Below are positions 15,971-24,569 of a stretch of DNA of 36,012 nucleotides, in pieces. Below the pieces are notes generated by a model. That model had not been told where the DNA came from and searched no databases. It saw nothing but the letters and a program-made list of their open reading frames with translations. Every line of letters begins with the position of its first letter. Within the stretch, counting starts at the first letter, position 1. The DNA comes from CAIQJJ01 sp964606085 (GTDB lineage: Bacteria; Chloroflexota; Anaerolineae; Anaerolineales; UBA4823): positions 1 through 36,012 of the forward strand of contig CAZSFD010000054.1 in the NCBI GenBank assembly GCA_964606085.1, given 5' to 3'. The position numbers and the translations under genes are program-made.

Positions 15971-16075
15971 GCCCGGCGATCAATCGCCGGGCTATTCAGC
16001 GGCGCCCCGTGAACGGGGCTATTATAAGCCTGGTTCACGGGGCGCTGCTCGTAGCCGGGGGATTGATCCCCCGGC
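15971..16075. repeat. Cluster of three nested palindromes
   Basis: Three perfect inverted repeats are packed into 105 bases. The first has 10-base arms at 15971-15980 and 15983-15992 with a 2-base loop. The second has 13-base arms, gcgccccgtgaac (16002-16014) and its complement (16033-16045). The third has 10-base arms at 16054-16063 and 16066-16075 with a 2-base loop. Units one and three share the plan GCC..GGAT-nn-ATCC..GGC flanked by ta/gct, so they look like members of one family. They lie between the 3' end of the repeat-protein gene and the start of the sigma gene and could end the former's transcript. Confidence 0.65.
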
Positions 16076-16079
16076 GATC

Positions 16080-19000
16080 CTAATCGCGCACCACCAGCGG
16101 CAGGAAGATCTGGAACGTAGCCGCCGGGGCTTCGGTCACTTCGGCCACCAGCTTGCCATTGACCAATGCGACGCTGAACGCATACCCGGCCGGCAGCCCA
16201 GTGATTTCGACATCGTCGAACTCGCCCGCAGTGCTGGCGGCGGTGAGCAGCTCGAACGTAGCGCCTTCCTGGGGCAGGTAGCCATTGCCGAAGGCCAGGG
16301 TCAGCGTGCCGCCCGCCAGGTTCAGGTTGCCGTTGATGATCAGTTGGTCGTGATCGGCCAGGCCGAGGATATCGAGTTTGACCTCAGCCGTGGGGCTGAT
16401 CGTGACGTTGCCAGTGATCGTGAACGTGCCAGTTTCGATGGTCGCGGCCGCCAAAGGAGAGATATTTTCGGGGGCCAGCACGGTTACGCCAGGGTCTACC
16501 ACGCCGCCCTCGGCCACATCCAACCCCAACACGCCAACGAAGAGGTCACCGCTGCCAATGATCTTGCCGCCGGGGCCAACCAGCGTGCCGCGCCCCGCCG
16601 AGACCGATGCGCTGTTCTTCAGTTCGAGCGTGCCTTGCGAGCCGCTTTCCGCCGCACCACACAGGCCGAGGAAGTCGCCGCCGATGCACAGGCCACCTTC
16701 GGTGGTCAGCGAGGAACCGCCGTTGGCCCCATTCACCTGCACGAAACCAATTCCGCCGGTCTGCCCGCCGATGCGGATCGTGCCGCAGTCCACCTGGCCG
16801 CCGCTGTGGATCAGCAGCATGCCCGTGCCGCTTTCACCGATGGCGCAAATACCGCTGTCGAACTGGTTCTCTGGCCGTTCCACCACTAGCCGGGCTGGCA
16901 CGCCGTGGTCGTTGATGCCGGCCACGGTCATCACCGCCTCGCTGCCAGGCAGGAAACCCAGGAACAGATCGGCGTAAAAGACCGAGAACAAGCCGCCCCG
17001 GTTGACGTTGACGCCCACGGAAGCGCCATCGGCCATACCGAGCAGCACATCGTGGAGGACTTGCAGCGCGGCGTTGACCGTTTCGGTATCACTGCTGCCA
17101 TCCACGCTGATGAAGGCGTCGAAACCGGGGGCGGGGTGGGCGCGCAAGCCAGCCTGGAGAACGCCATCGTCGCTGAACAAAACGACTGTGCCGCCGTGTG
17201 AAATGTCCAACTCGCCGCGCAGGAAGTTGCCGATGGTGAGCGTGTCGAGCAGCAGCCAGTTCGCGCCAAAGCCAGGCAGCGGCGCATTGAAGTTGCGCAC
17301 CTGCACCTGGGATGTGTACTCTTGCAGGCTGTTGCCCTGGCCGATCACCACCTGGCCGGCGCTGCGCATGAACGCCCCACTTTCGATGCTGAGCGTGCCG
17401 GTGTAGTTGTAACCCACCGCCATCGCGCCATTGGTGAACCAGCTGGCGTGCTGTCCGCTCAAGGCGGCGCTGCCGGGGAAGTTTTCGCCGATCACCAGTG
17501 AGCCGCTGTCAATCTGAGCGTCATCGAGGAACAGGCTGCCAGGGCTGGCGTGGCTGATCGAGATCACCGCCGTGGCGCTCAGCACTGTGCCGTGGTTGGA
17601 AACCTGCACGTGGGCGGTGGGCGGGTTGAGGATGTCTGCCGGGGGCAGTTCGCCGACCACCAGGTAATCGGTTTTGAGTTTGCCGGAGGTCAGATCGAAG
17701 GTGGCGTCGTTGCCGACCGTCAGCGGGCCGAGCAGGGCCAGGTTGGCGTTATCGAAGGTGACAAAGCCGTTTTCGATGCGCACGCGGCCCACATCATGCG
17801 TGCCCACGTTGACGGTGTACGCTGCATCCAGGTTGAAGAGCGTCTCGCTGGTGCTGCCTGGCACTTCGTTGCTATCCCAGTTGCCGGCGTCGCCCCAACT
17901 ACCGCCGGCGGGGTCAATCCATTGGCTGGCGCTGGCGGCGCGGCCGATGACATCCACGTAAGTGTTATCGGCCAATTGTGCTTGCCCCACGAGGATGCCT
18001 TTTTCACTGAAATGGTAGATACCAATGAGGGTGCCATCCTGTCCAAAGCCAGCGAAGAAATCGCCATCGAATGGATCGGTGGTGGGATTGGGCCCGTCGT
18101 AAAGCCGGTAAGGCGCTGAAAGGGACGCGGCGGCGGAGAAGATCGGCTGGTGCGCTTCAGTGATGGCTAGCGGCTGCAAAAAAAAGTACGGGCCGACGTC
18201 ATTCACATGTTCGCCCTGGGCCACCACGCTGGGGCCTGCGCCGTTGCCGGGGTAGAGCCGCAAGGTGGTTAATCCGGTTCCCTCAAAATCGGGGTCATTG
18301 TAATTGTATGCGTAGGTATATTCCTGGCTGAGGATGTCGCCGGCGCTGTTCATCACCCCGTAATCAACATTTGTGCCGCTGCCCTGGCAGCCGGGGCCAT
18401 CGGTCGCACTGCCGGTGACGACATTCCCGCTGCGGCTGCCCAACCAGAAGAGGCGCGATGTCGTGGTCGCTACGTTGGGCTGGTCAGGCGCGGTGGGGCG
18501 TAGGGTGCAGGTCAAAAATCCGCTGACTATACTCTCGCCGATCAAGAAGGCCCCATCCGCGGTGATGCCGAGCAATTGCTGACTGGTATTGGAGTTGTCG
18601 TTGATGTCATCGTTGAGCAGGGTGATCGGATCGCTGAAGGTCACGCCATCGGTGATGCGGTATTCGGTATTCTCGGCATCTAACGTGCGCTTGAAGATGA
18701 ATTTGCCGTGGGAGTCGTGCTTGTTTACATCGTACGATTCGTTGGCCTGGGTGGGCAGGTGGATGATGCTGCCGCTATTCCAGCGAAAATAGCGCAGGAC
18801 ATCCTGCCCGCCATCGTGGACTAAGGCGCTGAAGTACACGAGCGTGGGGGAGGCGGCATAGGCGTGGCTCATGTTCGAGAACGCGCCGCCGCCGGGGGCT
18901 GGATCGCCAGCGGTGAACATAGGCGTCAACACGCCGCCGAAGACAACGCCATAATGGGCAGGCCCGACACCTTGCGGATAGTAGGTGATCACCAATTCGC

Positions 19001-19193
19001 CTTGCTCGCCCAGGTCGTTCAGGAAAGAAGTATTCATATCTATGTCCAGCGGCAGGATGCTGGATAGGGGCTTGAACTTCCAGGGCGGGAAGTTTTGGCT
19101 GGCGGCCCGCGCCGCAAGGTTGAAGCCCGCCGCGAGCAGAGCAACCAGGAACAGGGTGAAGAGCAGAAAAGACAAACGAGAACGGGGGGACAT
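16080..19193 (-). CDS. Large secreted beta-repeat protein with FLPLV-type C-terminal tail
   Basis: The protein has 1037 residues. ATG 19193 is chosen because GGAGG lies six bases upstream and a signal peptide follows (hydrophobic core about residues 8-28, ending ARA). Residues about 30-420 are a region with no domain I can name, rich in Asp/Gly and with motifs such as GEQGELVITYY and HVNDVGPYFFLQPL. From about 425 (WIDPAGGSWGDAGNW) to about 1000 there are beta-strand repeats like those of autotransporter-associated or PEP-CTERM-linked surface proteins (for example LTVGNDATFDLTSGKL, LVIGENFPGSAALSG, GTLVGPGGKIIGSGDL). The last ten residues are QIFLPLVVRD, a tail I associate with secreted Chloroflexota proteins, possibly a sorting signal. 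It is probably surface-exposed or released. Confidence 0.82.
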   Translation of the reverse strand: MSPRSRLSFLLFTLFLVALLAAGFNLAARAASQNFPPWKFKPLSSILPLDIDMNTSFLNDLGEQGELVITYYPQGVGPAHYGVVFGGVLTPMFTAGDPAPGGGAFSNMSHAYAASPTLVYFSALVHDGGQDVLRYFRWNSGSIIHLPTQANESYDVNKHDSHGKFIFKRTLDAENTEYRITDGVTFSDPITLLNDDINDNSNTSQQLLGITADGAFLIGESIVSGFLTCTLRPTAPDQPNVATTTSRLFWLGSRSGNVVTGSATDGPGCQGSGTNVDYGVMNSAGDILSQEYTYAYNYNDPDFEGTGLTTLRLYPGNGAGPSVVAQGEHVNDVGPYFFLQPLAITEAHQPIFSAAASLSAPYRLYDGPNPTTDPFDGDFFAGFGQDGTLIGIYHFSEKGILVGQAQLADNTYVDVIGRAASASQWIDPAGGSWGDAGNWDSNEVPGSTSETLFNLDAAYTVNVGTHDVGRVRIENGFVTFDNANLALLGPLTVGNDATFDLTSGKLKTDYLVVGELPPADILNPPTAHVQVSNHGTVLSATAVISISHASPGSLFLDDAQIDSGSLVIGENFPGSAALSGQHASWFTNGAMAVGYNYTGTLSIESGAFMRSAGQVVIGQGNSLQEYTSQVQVRNFNAPLPGFGANWLLLDTLTIGNFLRGELDISHGGTVVLFSDDGVLQAGLRAHPAPGFDAFISVDGSSDTETVNAALQVLHDVLLGMADGASVGVNVNRGGLFSVFYADLFLGFLPGSEAVMTVAGINDHGVPARLVVERPENQFDSGICAIGESGTGMLLIHSGGQVDCGTIRIGGQTGGIGFVQVNGANGGSSLTTEGGLCIGGDFLGLCGAAESGSQGTLELKNSASVSAGRGTLVGPGGKIIGSGDLFVGVLGLDVAEGGVVDPGVTVLAPENISPLAAATIETGTFTITGNVTISPTAEVKLDILGLADHDQLIINGNLNLAGGTLTLAFGNGYLPQEGATFELLTAASTAGEFDDVEITGLPAGYAFSVALVNGKLVAEVTEAPAATFQIFLPLVVRD

Positions 19194-19226
19194 GGGATAC
19201 CTCCAAATACGAATGTTTTTGTTCTG

Positions 19227-19322
19227 CTGACACCGCTCTGCGGTGTCAGGGCTGGGCGACGCTCTGCGTCGCGTTGGATGGGACGCAGAGCGTCTGGATG
19301 GCATGACACCGCTCTGCGGTGT
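19227..19322. repeat. Three palindromes sharing the loop CTCTG
   Basis: Three hairpins carry the same loop ctctg with different arms: 19227-19249 (arm ctgacaccg), 19256-19272 (arm gcgacg) and 19306-19322 (arm acaccg). The first and third also share acaccgctctgcggtgt. The segment gacgctctgcgtc (19258-19270) is matched by its full complement at 19282-19294. The array lies upstream of the large secreted protein and downstream of the 62-residue protein. It is probably a cluster of REP-like elements. Confidence 0.65.
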
Positions 19323-19510
19323 TATGAGCAAAGGTCGGTTAACGGCGCAACTTCCTCGCGCAAATAATCCATCAACGCTTCCAGGCTGGCAAAGCCGCGC
19401 CGTTGGCCGGTGGCTGGGTCTTCGAGACTCCAGCGCGGCGTGGGGTGGTCGCTTTCGGGGGCCTCGATCCACAAGCGCAGGATGTAGGAGCGGTGCGGGG
19501 TGGGTGGCAT
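19322..19510 (-). CDS. Small conserved-looking protein of 62 residues
   Basis: The sequence pattern YILRLWIEAPE, WSLEDPATGQRRGFASLEALMDYL resembles a small family of Chloroflexota proteins of 60-90 residues, known to me only by pattern and without assigned function. There are no membrane helices or signal peptide, so it is probably cytoplasmic. The candidate Shine-Dalgarno sequence GGAAG, five bases before the ATG, lies inside a 15-bp hairpin arm, which could reduce translation. The stop codon touches the last palindrome of the array at 19227-19322. Confidence 0.6.
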   Translation of the reverse strand: MPPTPHRSYILRLWIEAPESDHPTPRWSLEDPATGQRRGFASLEALMDYLREEVAPLTDLCS

Positions 19511-19512
19511 AA

Positions 19513-19545
19513 AGACTTCCGAAGTCTTGTAGACTTCGGAAGTCT
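19513..19545. repeat. 15-bp inverted repeat over the start of the 62-residue gene
   Basis: Arms agacttccgaagtct (19513-19527) and its exact complement (19531-19545) are separated by tgt; each arm is itself nearly palindromic. In the transcript of the minus-strand gene the arm next to the ATG contains its GGAAG Shine-Dalgarno candidate. It could be a translational switch or a dispersed repeat. The remaining bases to 19662 hold no gene I can support. Confidence 0.6.
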
Positions 19546-19662
19546 GAAGCCTGCAAGACCATCGTTTGATACAATCAACAGAACTGATACCCTGATTCTA
19601 AGAATCCCCCGTTAATTCAGCGCTGATCCATCGTTAAACGCCGTTCGTTTTCCCGTTAATGG

Positions 19663-22600
19663 ATGAACACCCTCACACTTTCCCTGCTTGGCGAACCCCA
19701 ACTGGCCTGGGGTGACTCCCCGCTGGCCGGCCTGCCGCTCAAGGGCCAGGCGCTGCTGTGCTACCTGGCCGTGCAGAAAGGCCAGGCGTCGCGCCAGCGA
19801 TTGGCCGGGTTGTTGTGGTCAGACCAGCCCGAAGAAGAAGCCCGCCGCAACCTGCGCGCCTTGCTCACCGCCTGCCACACCGCCCTGCCCGGCGCACTGC
19901 TCGCCACCCGCGCAACCATCGGCCTCGACCCGGCCTTCCCGCGCTGGCTGGATGTAGATGCCTTCGAGCGCGGCCTCGAATCCCCCGATCTCGACGACCA
20001 ACTGCAAGCCGCCGCCCTCGCCCGCGGCGAATTTCTGAGCGGCTTCTTCGTGCGCGGCGCGGCGCTCTTTGAAGAATGGGTGCTGGTCGAACGCGAATGC
20101 CTGCACCAGGAAGCCATCAACTCCTTTTTGCACCTGGCCCGCCGCGCCGAACCAACCCACCCGCCGCGCGCCATCGAGTTACTGCGCCAAACCCTGCGCC
20201 TCGAACCCTGGTGGGAAGACGCCCACCGCCTGCTGATCGAACTGCTCGCCCGCCACGAAAGCCGCACCGCCGCCCTGCGCCAATACGAAATCTGCCGCCA
20301 ATCCCTCGCCGACGGCCTCGGCGTCGAACCCTCCCCCGAAACCCAATCCCTTGCCCACACCCTGCGCCAAGCCCCCCCTCACCCTCTCACCCCTTCCCCC
20401 CTTCCCCCTCTCTCCCCCGCTCCCTCCCTCCCCTCCCCCCTCACCCCCTTCATTGGCCGTCAAACCGAACTGACCGAGCTAACCGCACTGCTGGCCGACC
20501 CCGAATGCCGCCTGATCACCCTGCTTGGCCCCGGCGGTGTGGGCAAAACGCGCCTGGCGCTGCAACTGGCCGCCCGCCAGGCCGAAACCTTCGCCGATGG
20601 CGCCTGCTTTGCCGCCCTCGAAGCGCTTCAACACAGCGCCGAGATTCCCCTGGCCGTGGGCGCGGCGCTCGGCATGGCCTTCCGCAGCGACCAGCCCGCC
20701 GACGAGCAACTGCTGGCCGCCCTGCGCCCCAAAGCCCTGCTGCTGATCCTCGACAACTGCGAACATCTCGACGCCGCCCCGTGGGCCTTGCGCCTGCTGC
20801 AACATGCCCCCCACCTGAAAATCCTGGCCACCTCGCGCCAGCCGCTCGAACTCTCTGGCGAATGGCACTACCCCGTGGCGGGCCTGCCGCTGCCCGAGGC
20901 CGACAGCCCCGCCGAAACATCCCAGGCCGTGCAACTCTTCGCCCAGCGCGCCCGCCGCATGGATTTGCGCTTCGACCTGGCCGCCAACCTGCCCGCCGTG
21001 GCCGAAATCTGCCGGTTGGTAGATGGCCTGCCGTTAGGCATCGAACTGGCCGCCGCCCGCGTGCGCTGGGCCGCCTGCCAGCAGATCGCCGGCGAACTGG
21101 CCGCCAGCCTGGATGCCCTGCACGCCGATCTGCGCGACCTGCCCGAACGTCACCGCAGCCTGCGCCACACCCTCGATTGGAGCTACAACCGCCTCGCCCC
21201 CGCTGAACAGAAAATCCTGCGCCAACTGGCCGTCTACCCCGGCGGCTGGACGGCGGCGCTCAACCCGGCCATTTCTGATGCCGTCCTGGCGCGGCTGGTC
21301 AACCAATCCCTCGTCGCCATCGAACGTCGGCCCCGTCATGCCGTGCGCTACCGGCTGCTCGTCCCCATCCGTCAATATGCCCTCGAAAAGTTGCACGCCG
21401 CCGGTGAATTTGCCGCCGCCAGCCAGCAGCACCTCGCCGCGTTGTGCGCCTTCGCCGAACAAGCCGCCCCCGCCCTGCTCGGCCCTGACCAATTCGAGTG
21501 GATCGCCCGGTTGGATGAGGAGCGCGATAATTTCAGCGCGGCGTTAGCCTGGGCCATAAGACCCGAAAGGTTTTCAACAGCACATGGGCAGGCAGGCACT
21601 TCGACCAGGTCTGAAGCAGCGGATGAGCCAGGCACACGGGAAAACCTTTCGGGTCTGGCAATGGGCCTGCGCCTCGCCACCGCCCTGCGCGAATATTGGG
21701 GCGTGCGCGGCTACCTGCGCGAAGGCGAAGCCTGGCTGGAAAAGCTGCTCGCCCTCGCCGCGGCGGAAACCTTCGCTGGCGAGCGCGCTCACGCCCTGGC
21801 CACGGCGGCCAACCTGGCCTTCTGGCGCAATGCTTACCCCCTGGCGCGCCAGCGCGCCGAAACCGCCCTCGAAATTTTCTGCCAACTGAACGATTTGCCC
21901 GACCAGGCATTTTGCCTGCGCCTGTTGGGTCAGGCCATCGGCTTGCAAGAGAGCGGTCAGCGGCGTGAGTTCGACCTGGCGCAGCGCCATTTGCAGGCAA
22001 GCGCTGAAATTTACCGACGATTGGAAGATGTTGGAGGGTTGGCCGAAGCCCTCGGCTGGCAGGGAATGCTGCTGGGAATCTCAGGCGATTTTGCCGCCGG
22101 GGAACGCCTGATGTTGGAAAGCATCGCCCTGTGCCGCCGGGTGGGCCACGCCCGCGGGGTGGCGCTGCGCGCCAGCGACCTGGCCAACCTGTACCTGCGT
22201 CAGGCCAGGTTTGCCGAGGCCCAGCCGTTGCTCGAAGATGCCCTCGCCATCCAGCGCCGCCTGGGACGTTCGGCCACGGTCTACCTGGTCAGCCTGCTGG
22301 GGAACGTGGCGCTGAACCAGCGCCAGGCAGCGCTGGCGCGCCAACGCCTGGGAGAAGCCGCCGCACTGGCGGACGAGTTTGGCCTGACGCAATTGGGGCT
22401 GTGGAATACCTGTCACCTGGGCTACGCCTGCCTGCAACTGGGCGAGTTGGCCGAGGCGGAGCGCCATTTTGCCGAGAGCCTGCGCCGCTTTGCCGAAAGT
22501 GACCAACAAAGCGGGGTGATCTATGCCGTGGAGGGCTTCGCCAGCCTGAGCGCCCGCCGCGGCGAATGGGAGCGCACCGCCCGCCTGTATGCCTGGGCCG

Positions 22601-22767
22601 ATGCCACCCGCGGGCGCATCGGCGACCCGCGCCCGCCGGTGGAGCAGTCCGATGTGGGTGAGAATTTGAGACAAACACGAGAAAACCTGAGCATGCAGGC
22701 TTTTCAACAAGCGAGCGCTGATGGCAAAACCGGATCATTGGAAAAAGCGATGGGTTGGGCATTCTGA
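19663..22767 (+). CDS. BTAD / STAND ATPase / TPR transcriptional regulator
   Basis: The order of domains in this 1034-residue protein is as follows. There is an N-terminal winged-helix-like part plus the bacterial transcriptional activator domain to about residue 235. A Pro-rich linker (about 237-260) leads to PLTPFIGR and a STAND-type NTPase with Walker A GPGGVGKT (289-296) and Walker B LLLILDNCEHL (about 357-367). A winged helix follows, then a long TPR-like helical C-terminus. Such proteins are SARP/AfsR-like regulators that change shape on nucleotide and ligand binding. An unusual stretch of about 33 residues (633-665) comes from a palindromic repeat inserted in frame inside the helical part. 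No Shine-Dalgarno sequence precedes the ATG; another out-of-frame ATG lies four bases upstream. A terminator follows the gene. Confidence 0.88.
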   Translation: MNTLTLSLLGEPQLAWGDSPLAGLPLKGQALLCYLAVQKGQASRQRLAGLLWSDQPEEEARRNLRALLTACHTALPGALLATRATIGLDPAFPRWLDVDAFERGLESPDLDDQLQAAALARGEFLSGFFVRGAALFEEWVLVERECLHQEAINSFLHLARRAEPTHPPRAIELLRQTLRLEPWWEDAHRLLIELLARHESRTAALRQYEICRQSLADGLGVEPSPETQSLAHTLRQAPPHPLTPSPLPPLSPAPSLPSPLTPFIGRQTELTELTALLADPECRLITLLGPGGVGKTRLALQLAARQAETFADGACFAALEALQHSAEIPLAVGAALGMAFRSDQPADEQLLAALRPKALLLILDNCEHLDAAPWALRLLQHAPHLKILATSRQPLELSGEWHYPVAGLPLPEADSPAETSQAVQLFAQRARRMDLRFDLAANLPAVAEICRLVDGLPLGIELAAARVRWAACQQIAGELAASLDALHADLRDLPERHRSLRHTLDWSYNRLAPAEQKILRQLAVYPGGWTAALNPAISDAVLARLVNQSLVAIERRPRHAVRYRLLVPIRQYALEKLHAAGEFAAASQQHLAALCAFAEQAAPALLGPDQFEWIARLDEERDNFSAALAWAIRPERFSTAHGQAGTSTRSEAADEPGTRENLSGLAMGLRLATALREYWGVRGYLREGEAWLEKLLALAAAETFAGERAHALATAANLAFWRNAYPLARQRAETALEIFCQLNDLPDQAFCLRLLGQAIGLQESGQRREFDLAQRHLQASAEIYRRLEDVGGLAEALGWQGMLLGISGDFAAGERLMLESIALCRRVGHARGVALRASDLANLYLRQARFAEAQPLLEDALAIQRRLGRSATVYLVSLLGNVALNQRQAALARQRLGEAAALADEFGLTQLGLWNTCHLGYACLQLGELAEAERHFAESLRRFAESDQQSGVIYAVEGFASLSARRGEWERTARLYAWADATRGRIGDPRPPVEQSDVGENLRQTRENLSMQAFQQASADGKTGSLEKAMGWAF
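20372..20450 (+). other. Polypyrimidine tract coding a Pro-rich linker
   Basis: About 79 bases on the plus strand are nearly all C and T, with only a handful of purines. They encode the Pro/Leu/Ser linker between the activator and NTPase domains of the regulator. The tract could form triplex-like structures or slip during replication, and its length may vary between strains. Confidence 0.7.
21559..21656. repeat. 98-bp palindromic element inside the regulator gene
   Basis: Perfect 17-base arms, agacccgaaaggttttc at 21559-21575 and its complement at 21640-21656, flank a 64-base centre. The reading frame stays open across it and adds about 33 residues (RPERFSTAHGQ... to ...TRENLSGL) between two segments that otherwise join as a normal TPR-type helix pair (SAALAWAI and MGLRLATAL). 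This looks like a small MITE- or REP-like repeat tolerated inside a coding gene. Confidence 0.75.
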
Positions 22768-22790
22768 CGTATCAAGCGTTGCCAGAATCA

Positions 22791-22828
22791 ACAAGGCCGA
22801 ACGCTCTTGGTGTCCGGCCTTGTTTTTT
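22791..22828. terminator. Bidirectional Rho-independent terminator
   Basis: Arms acaaggccg (22791-22799) and cggccttgt (22815-22823) are followed by a run of six T. It lies 24 bases after the regulator stop and 14 bases before the convergent lipoprotein stop, so it probably serves mainly the plus-strand regulator gene. Confidence 0.8.
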
Positions 22829-22841
22829 GGGAATGCTAATT

Positions 22842-24455
22842 TTAGCGTCGCATCTCGCTGGCCTGGTAGACCAGGTTGGCAAACTCGACCACATCGGCGT
22901 CATCGGCCAGTTTTTGGTAGACGGCGTAGGTATATTCGTATAATTGGCTGAACGACATCTCGCTGGCCCACGGGCTGCCCTTGAGCATTTCGGCAAACTG
23001 GGCCACGTTCACGGCCAACTGATAGCGGGGGGCGGTGTCTTCGTAACGGGCGGCCACATCCCAGGTGTTGAAGTTGCCGTTGATCTCGCGTACTTCGCGG
23101 CTGTTGGGGTCTTGCCAGCGCAATTGCATCGTACCGATGCGGCCTTCCGCACCCGGTTTGAGTTGCACGGCGTAGATGGCGGTGACGGTGTGACCGGCGC
23201 CGATCTCGCCCGCATCCACGCTGTCGTTGCGGAAGTCTGAGTCGGCCACGGCGCGGTTTTCGTAGCCCAGCAGTCGGTAGCGGGCCACCACATCGGCGTT
23301 GAAGTCCACCTGAATTTTGGCGTCGTAGGCGATCACTTCGAGCGTGGAGACCAGGTCGTCTACCAGCACCTTGCGCGCTTCGTCGAGGTTGTCTACGTAG
23401 GCGTAGTTGCCGTCGCCGTTATCGGCCAGTTGCTCCAGCAGCACGTCGTTGAAGTTGCCCATGCCCACGCCCACCGAGGTCAGTGTGATGCCTTCTTCCA
23501 CGTAGCCGCGCACTTCAGAGAGGATCACTTCGGGGTCGGTGTTACCGATGTTGGCGACGCCATCGGAGCAGAGGATCACCCGGTTGGTGGTGTTGCCGCG
23601 GAAGGCTTGCATGGCGGTCTGGTAGGCCAGGCGGATGCCCGCCTCGGCGTTGGTGCCGTTGGTGGGTTGCAGGCCGTTGATGGCGTTCAAGATCGTGCTG
23701 CGCTGGTCGCCGGCGGTGGGGTTGAGGAGTATCCAGGCGTCGTTGGAATAGACCACAATCGAAACCACATCATCAGAGCGCAGGCGGTCTACCAACAAGG
23801 TGAGCGATTGCTTGACCAGTTCCAACCGGCCTTCCATGCTCATCGAACCAGAGACATCAATCAGGAAGGTCAGCGTGGCGGCCTTGCGGGCAAATTCGGG
23901 CACCTGATAGCCTTGCACGCCGAAGCGCAAGAGAACCGTTCCGTCGTTGGCGAAGGGCGAGGGCGCGCCATCGGCATAGAGGGCGAAGGCCACATCTTCG
24001 GGGGCGGCGTAGCCCTGGTCGAAGTAGTTAACGAACTCCTCCACACGCACGGCCTCGGCGGGCGGCAGGTTGCCGCCGGTGATGTAGTTGCGAGCCACGC
24101 TGTACGAGGCCGTGTCCACGTCAATGGCGAAGGTGGAGAGATGATCCTCGCTGGTATCTACGAAGGGGTTGAAGCCGGAATGCTCGAACTGGTTGGTAGC
24201 GGGCGTGGGTTCGGGGCCTTGTGTGGGCGCGGGCGGCAAGGGTTGGTCAGCGCTCTTCTCTTCAACGGCGAGGGGTTCGGGCGCTTGGGGCGCTTGGGTG
24301 GCGGCGGGGGCCTCGGTGGGTTCAGCAGCACGGGCGTGTTGGGCGTCCTGGCGCGGGGCAGTGGAAATGACATTGGGCGTGGCAGCCTGGGCGCAGGCAG
24401 ATAAGAGGATCGAGGCGATCAAGATCAAAGGGATGAAAAGGCGTTTGGCGTTCAT
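22842..24455 (-). CDS. Von Willebrand factor A domain lipoprotein (YfbK-like)
   Basis: This 537-residue protein has a lipoprotein signal ending LSAC (Cys 21) and a Pro/Ala/Thr-rich linker to about residue 90. The start at 24455 has AAGGAG seven bases upstream. A conserved N-terminal region (TFAIDVDTASYSVARNYI, RVEEFVNYFDQGY) precedes a vWA domain with the metal-ion-dependent adhesion site DVSGSMS, a second conserved loop around NGTNAEAGI and CSDGVANIG. A DUF3520-like C-terminal region ends with LYEYTYAVYQKLADDADV. These proteins are membrane-anchored and probably bind ligands or other proteins; the partner is unknown. A terminator separates it from the convergent regulator. Confidence 0.88.
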   Translation of the reverse strand: MNAKRLFIPLILIASILLSACAQAATPNVISTAPRQDAQHARAAEPTEAPAATQAPQAPEPLAVEEKSADQPLPPAPTQGPEPTPATNQFEHSGFNPFVDTSEDHLSTFAIDVDTASYSVARNYITGGNLPPAEAVRVEEFVNYFDQGYAAPEDVAFALYADGAPSPFANDGTVLLRFGVQGYQVPEFARKAATLTFLIDVSGSMSMEGRLELVKQSLTLLVDRLRSDDVVSIVVYSNDAWILLNPTAGDQRSTILNAINGLQPTNGTNAEAGIRLAYQTAMQAFRGNTTNRVILCSDGVANIGNTDPEVILSEVRGYVEEGITLTSVGVGMGNFNDVLLEQLADNGDGNYAYVDNLDEARKVLVDDLVSTLEVIAYDAKIQVDFNADVVARYRLLGYENRAVADSDFRNDSVDAGEIGAGHTVTAIYAVQLKPGAEGRIGTMQLRWQDPNSREVREINGNFNTWDVAARYEDTAPRYQLAVNVAQFAEMLKGSPWASEMSFSQLYEYTYAVYQKLADDADVVEFANLVYQASEMRR

Positions 24456-24569
24456 TTGTATACTCCTTAGAATTGTACAGGTTTGCAAATTTCTGACTTG
24501 ATGATAGCAAGCGGGGGGCGAAGCCGCTTGATGGCAGGCTGATCAACCGTTGACGGGACGTTGACAAAA

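Noticed and set aside
19193..19574. A longer start for the secreted repeat protein at 19574.
   Set aside because: It would cover the palindrome array and the 62-residue gene and would bury the signal peptide.
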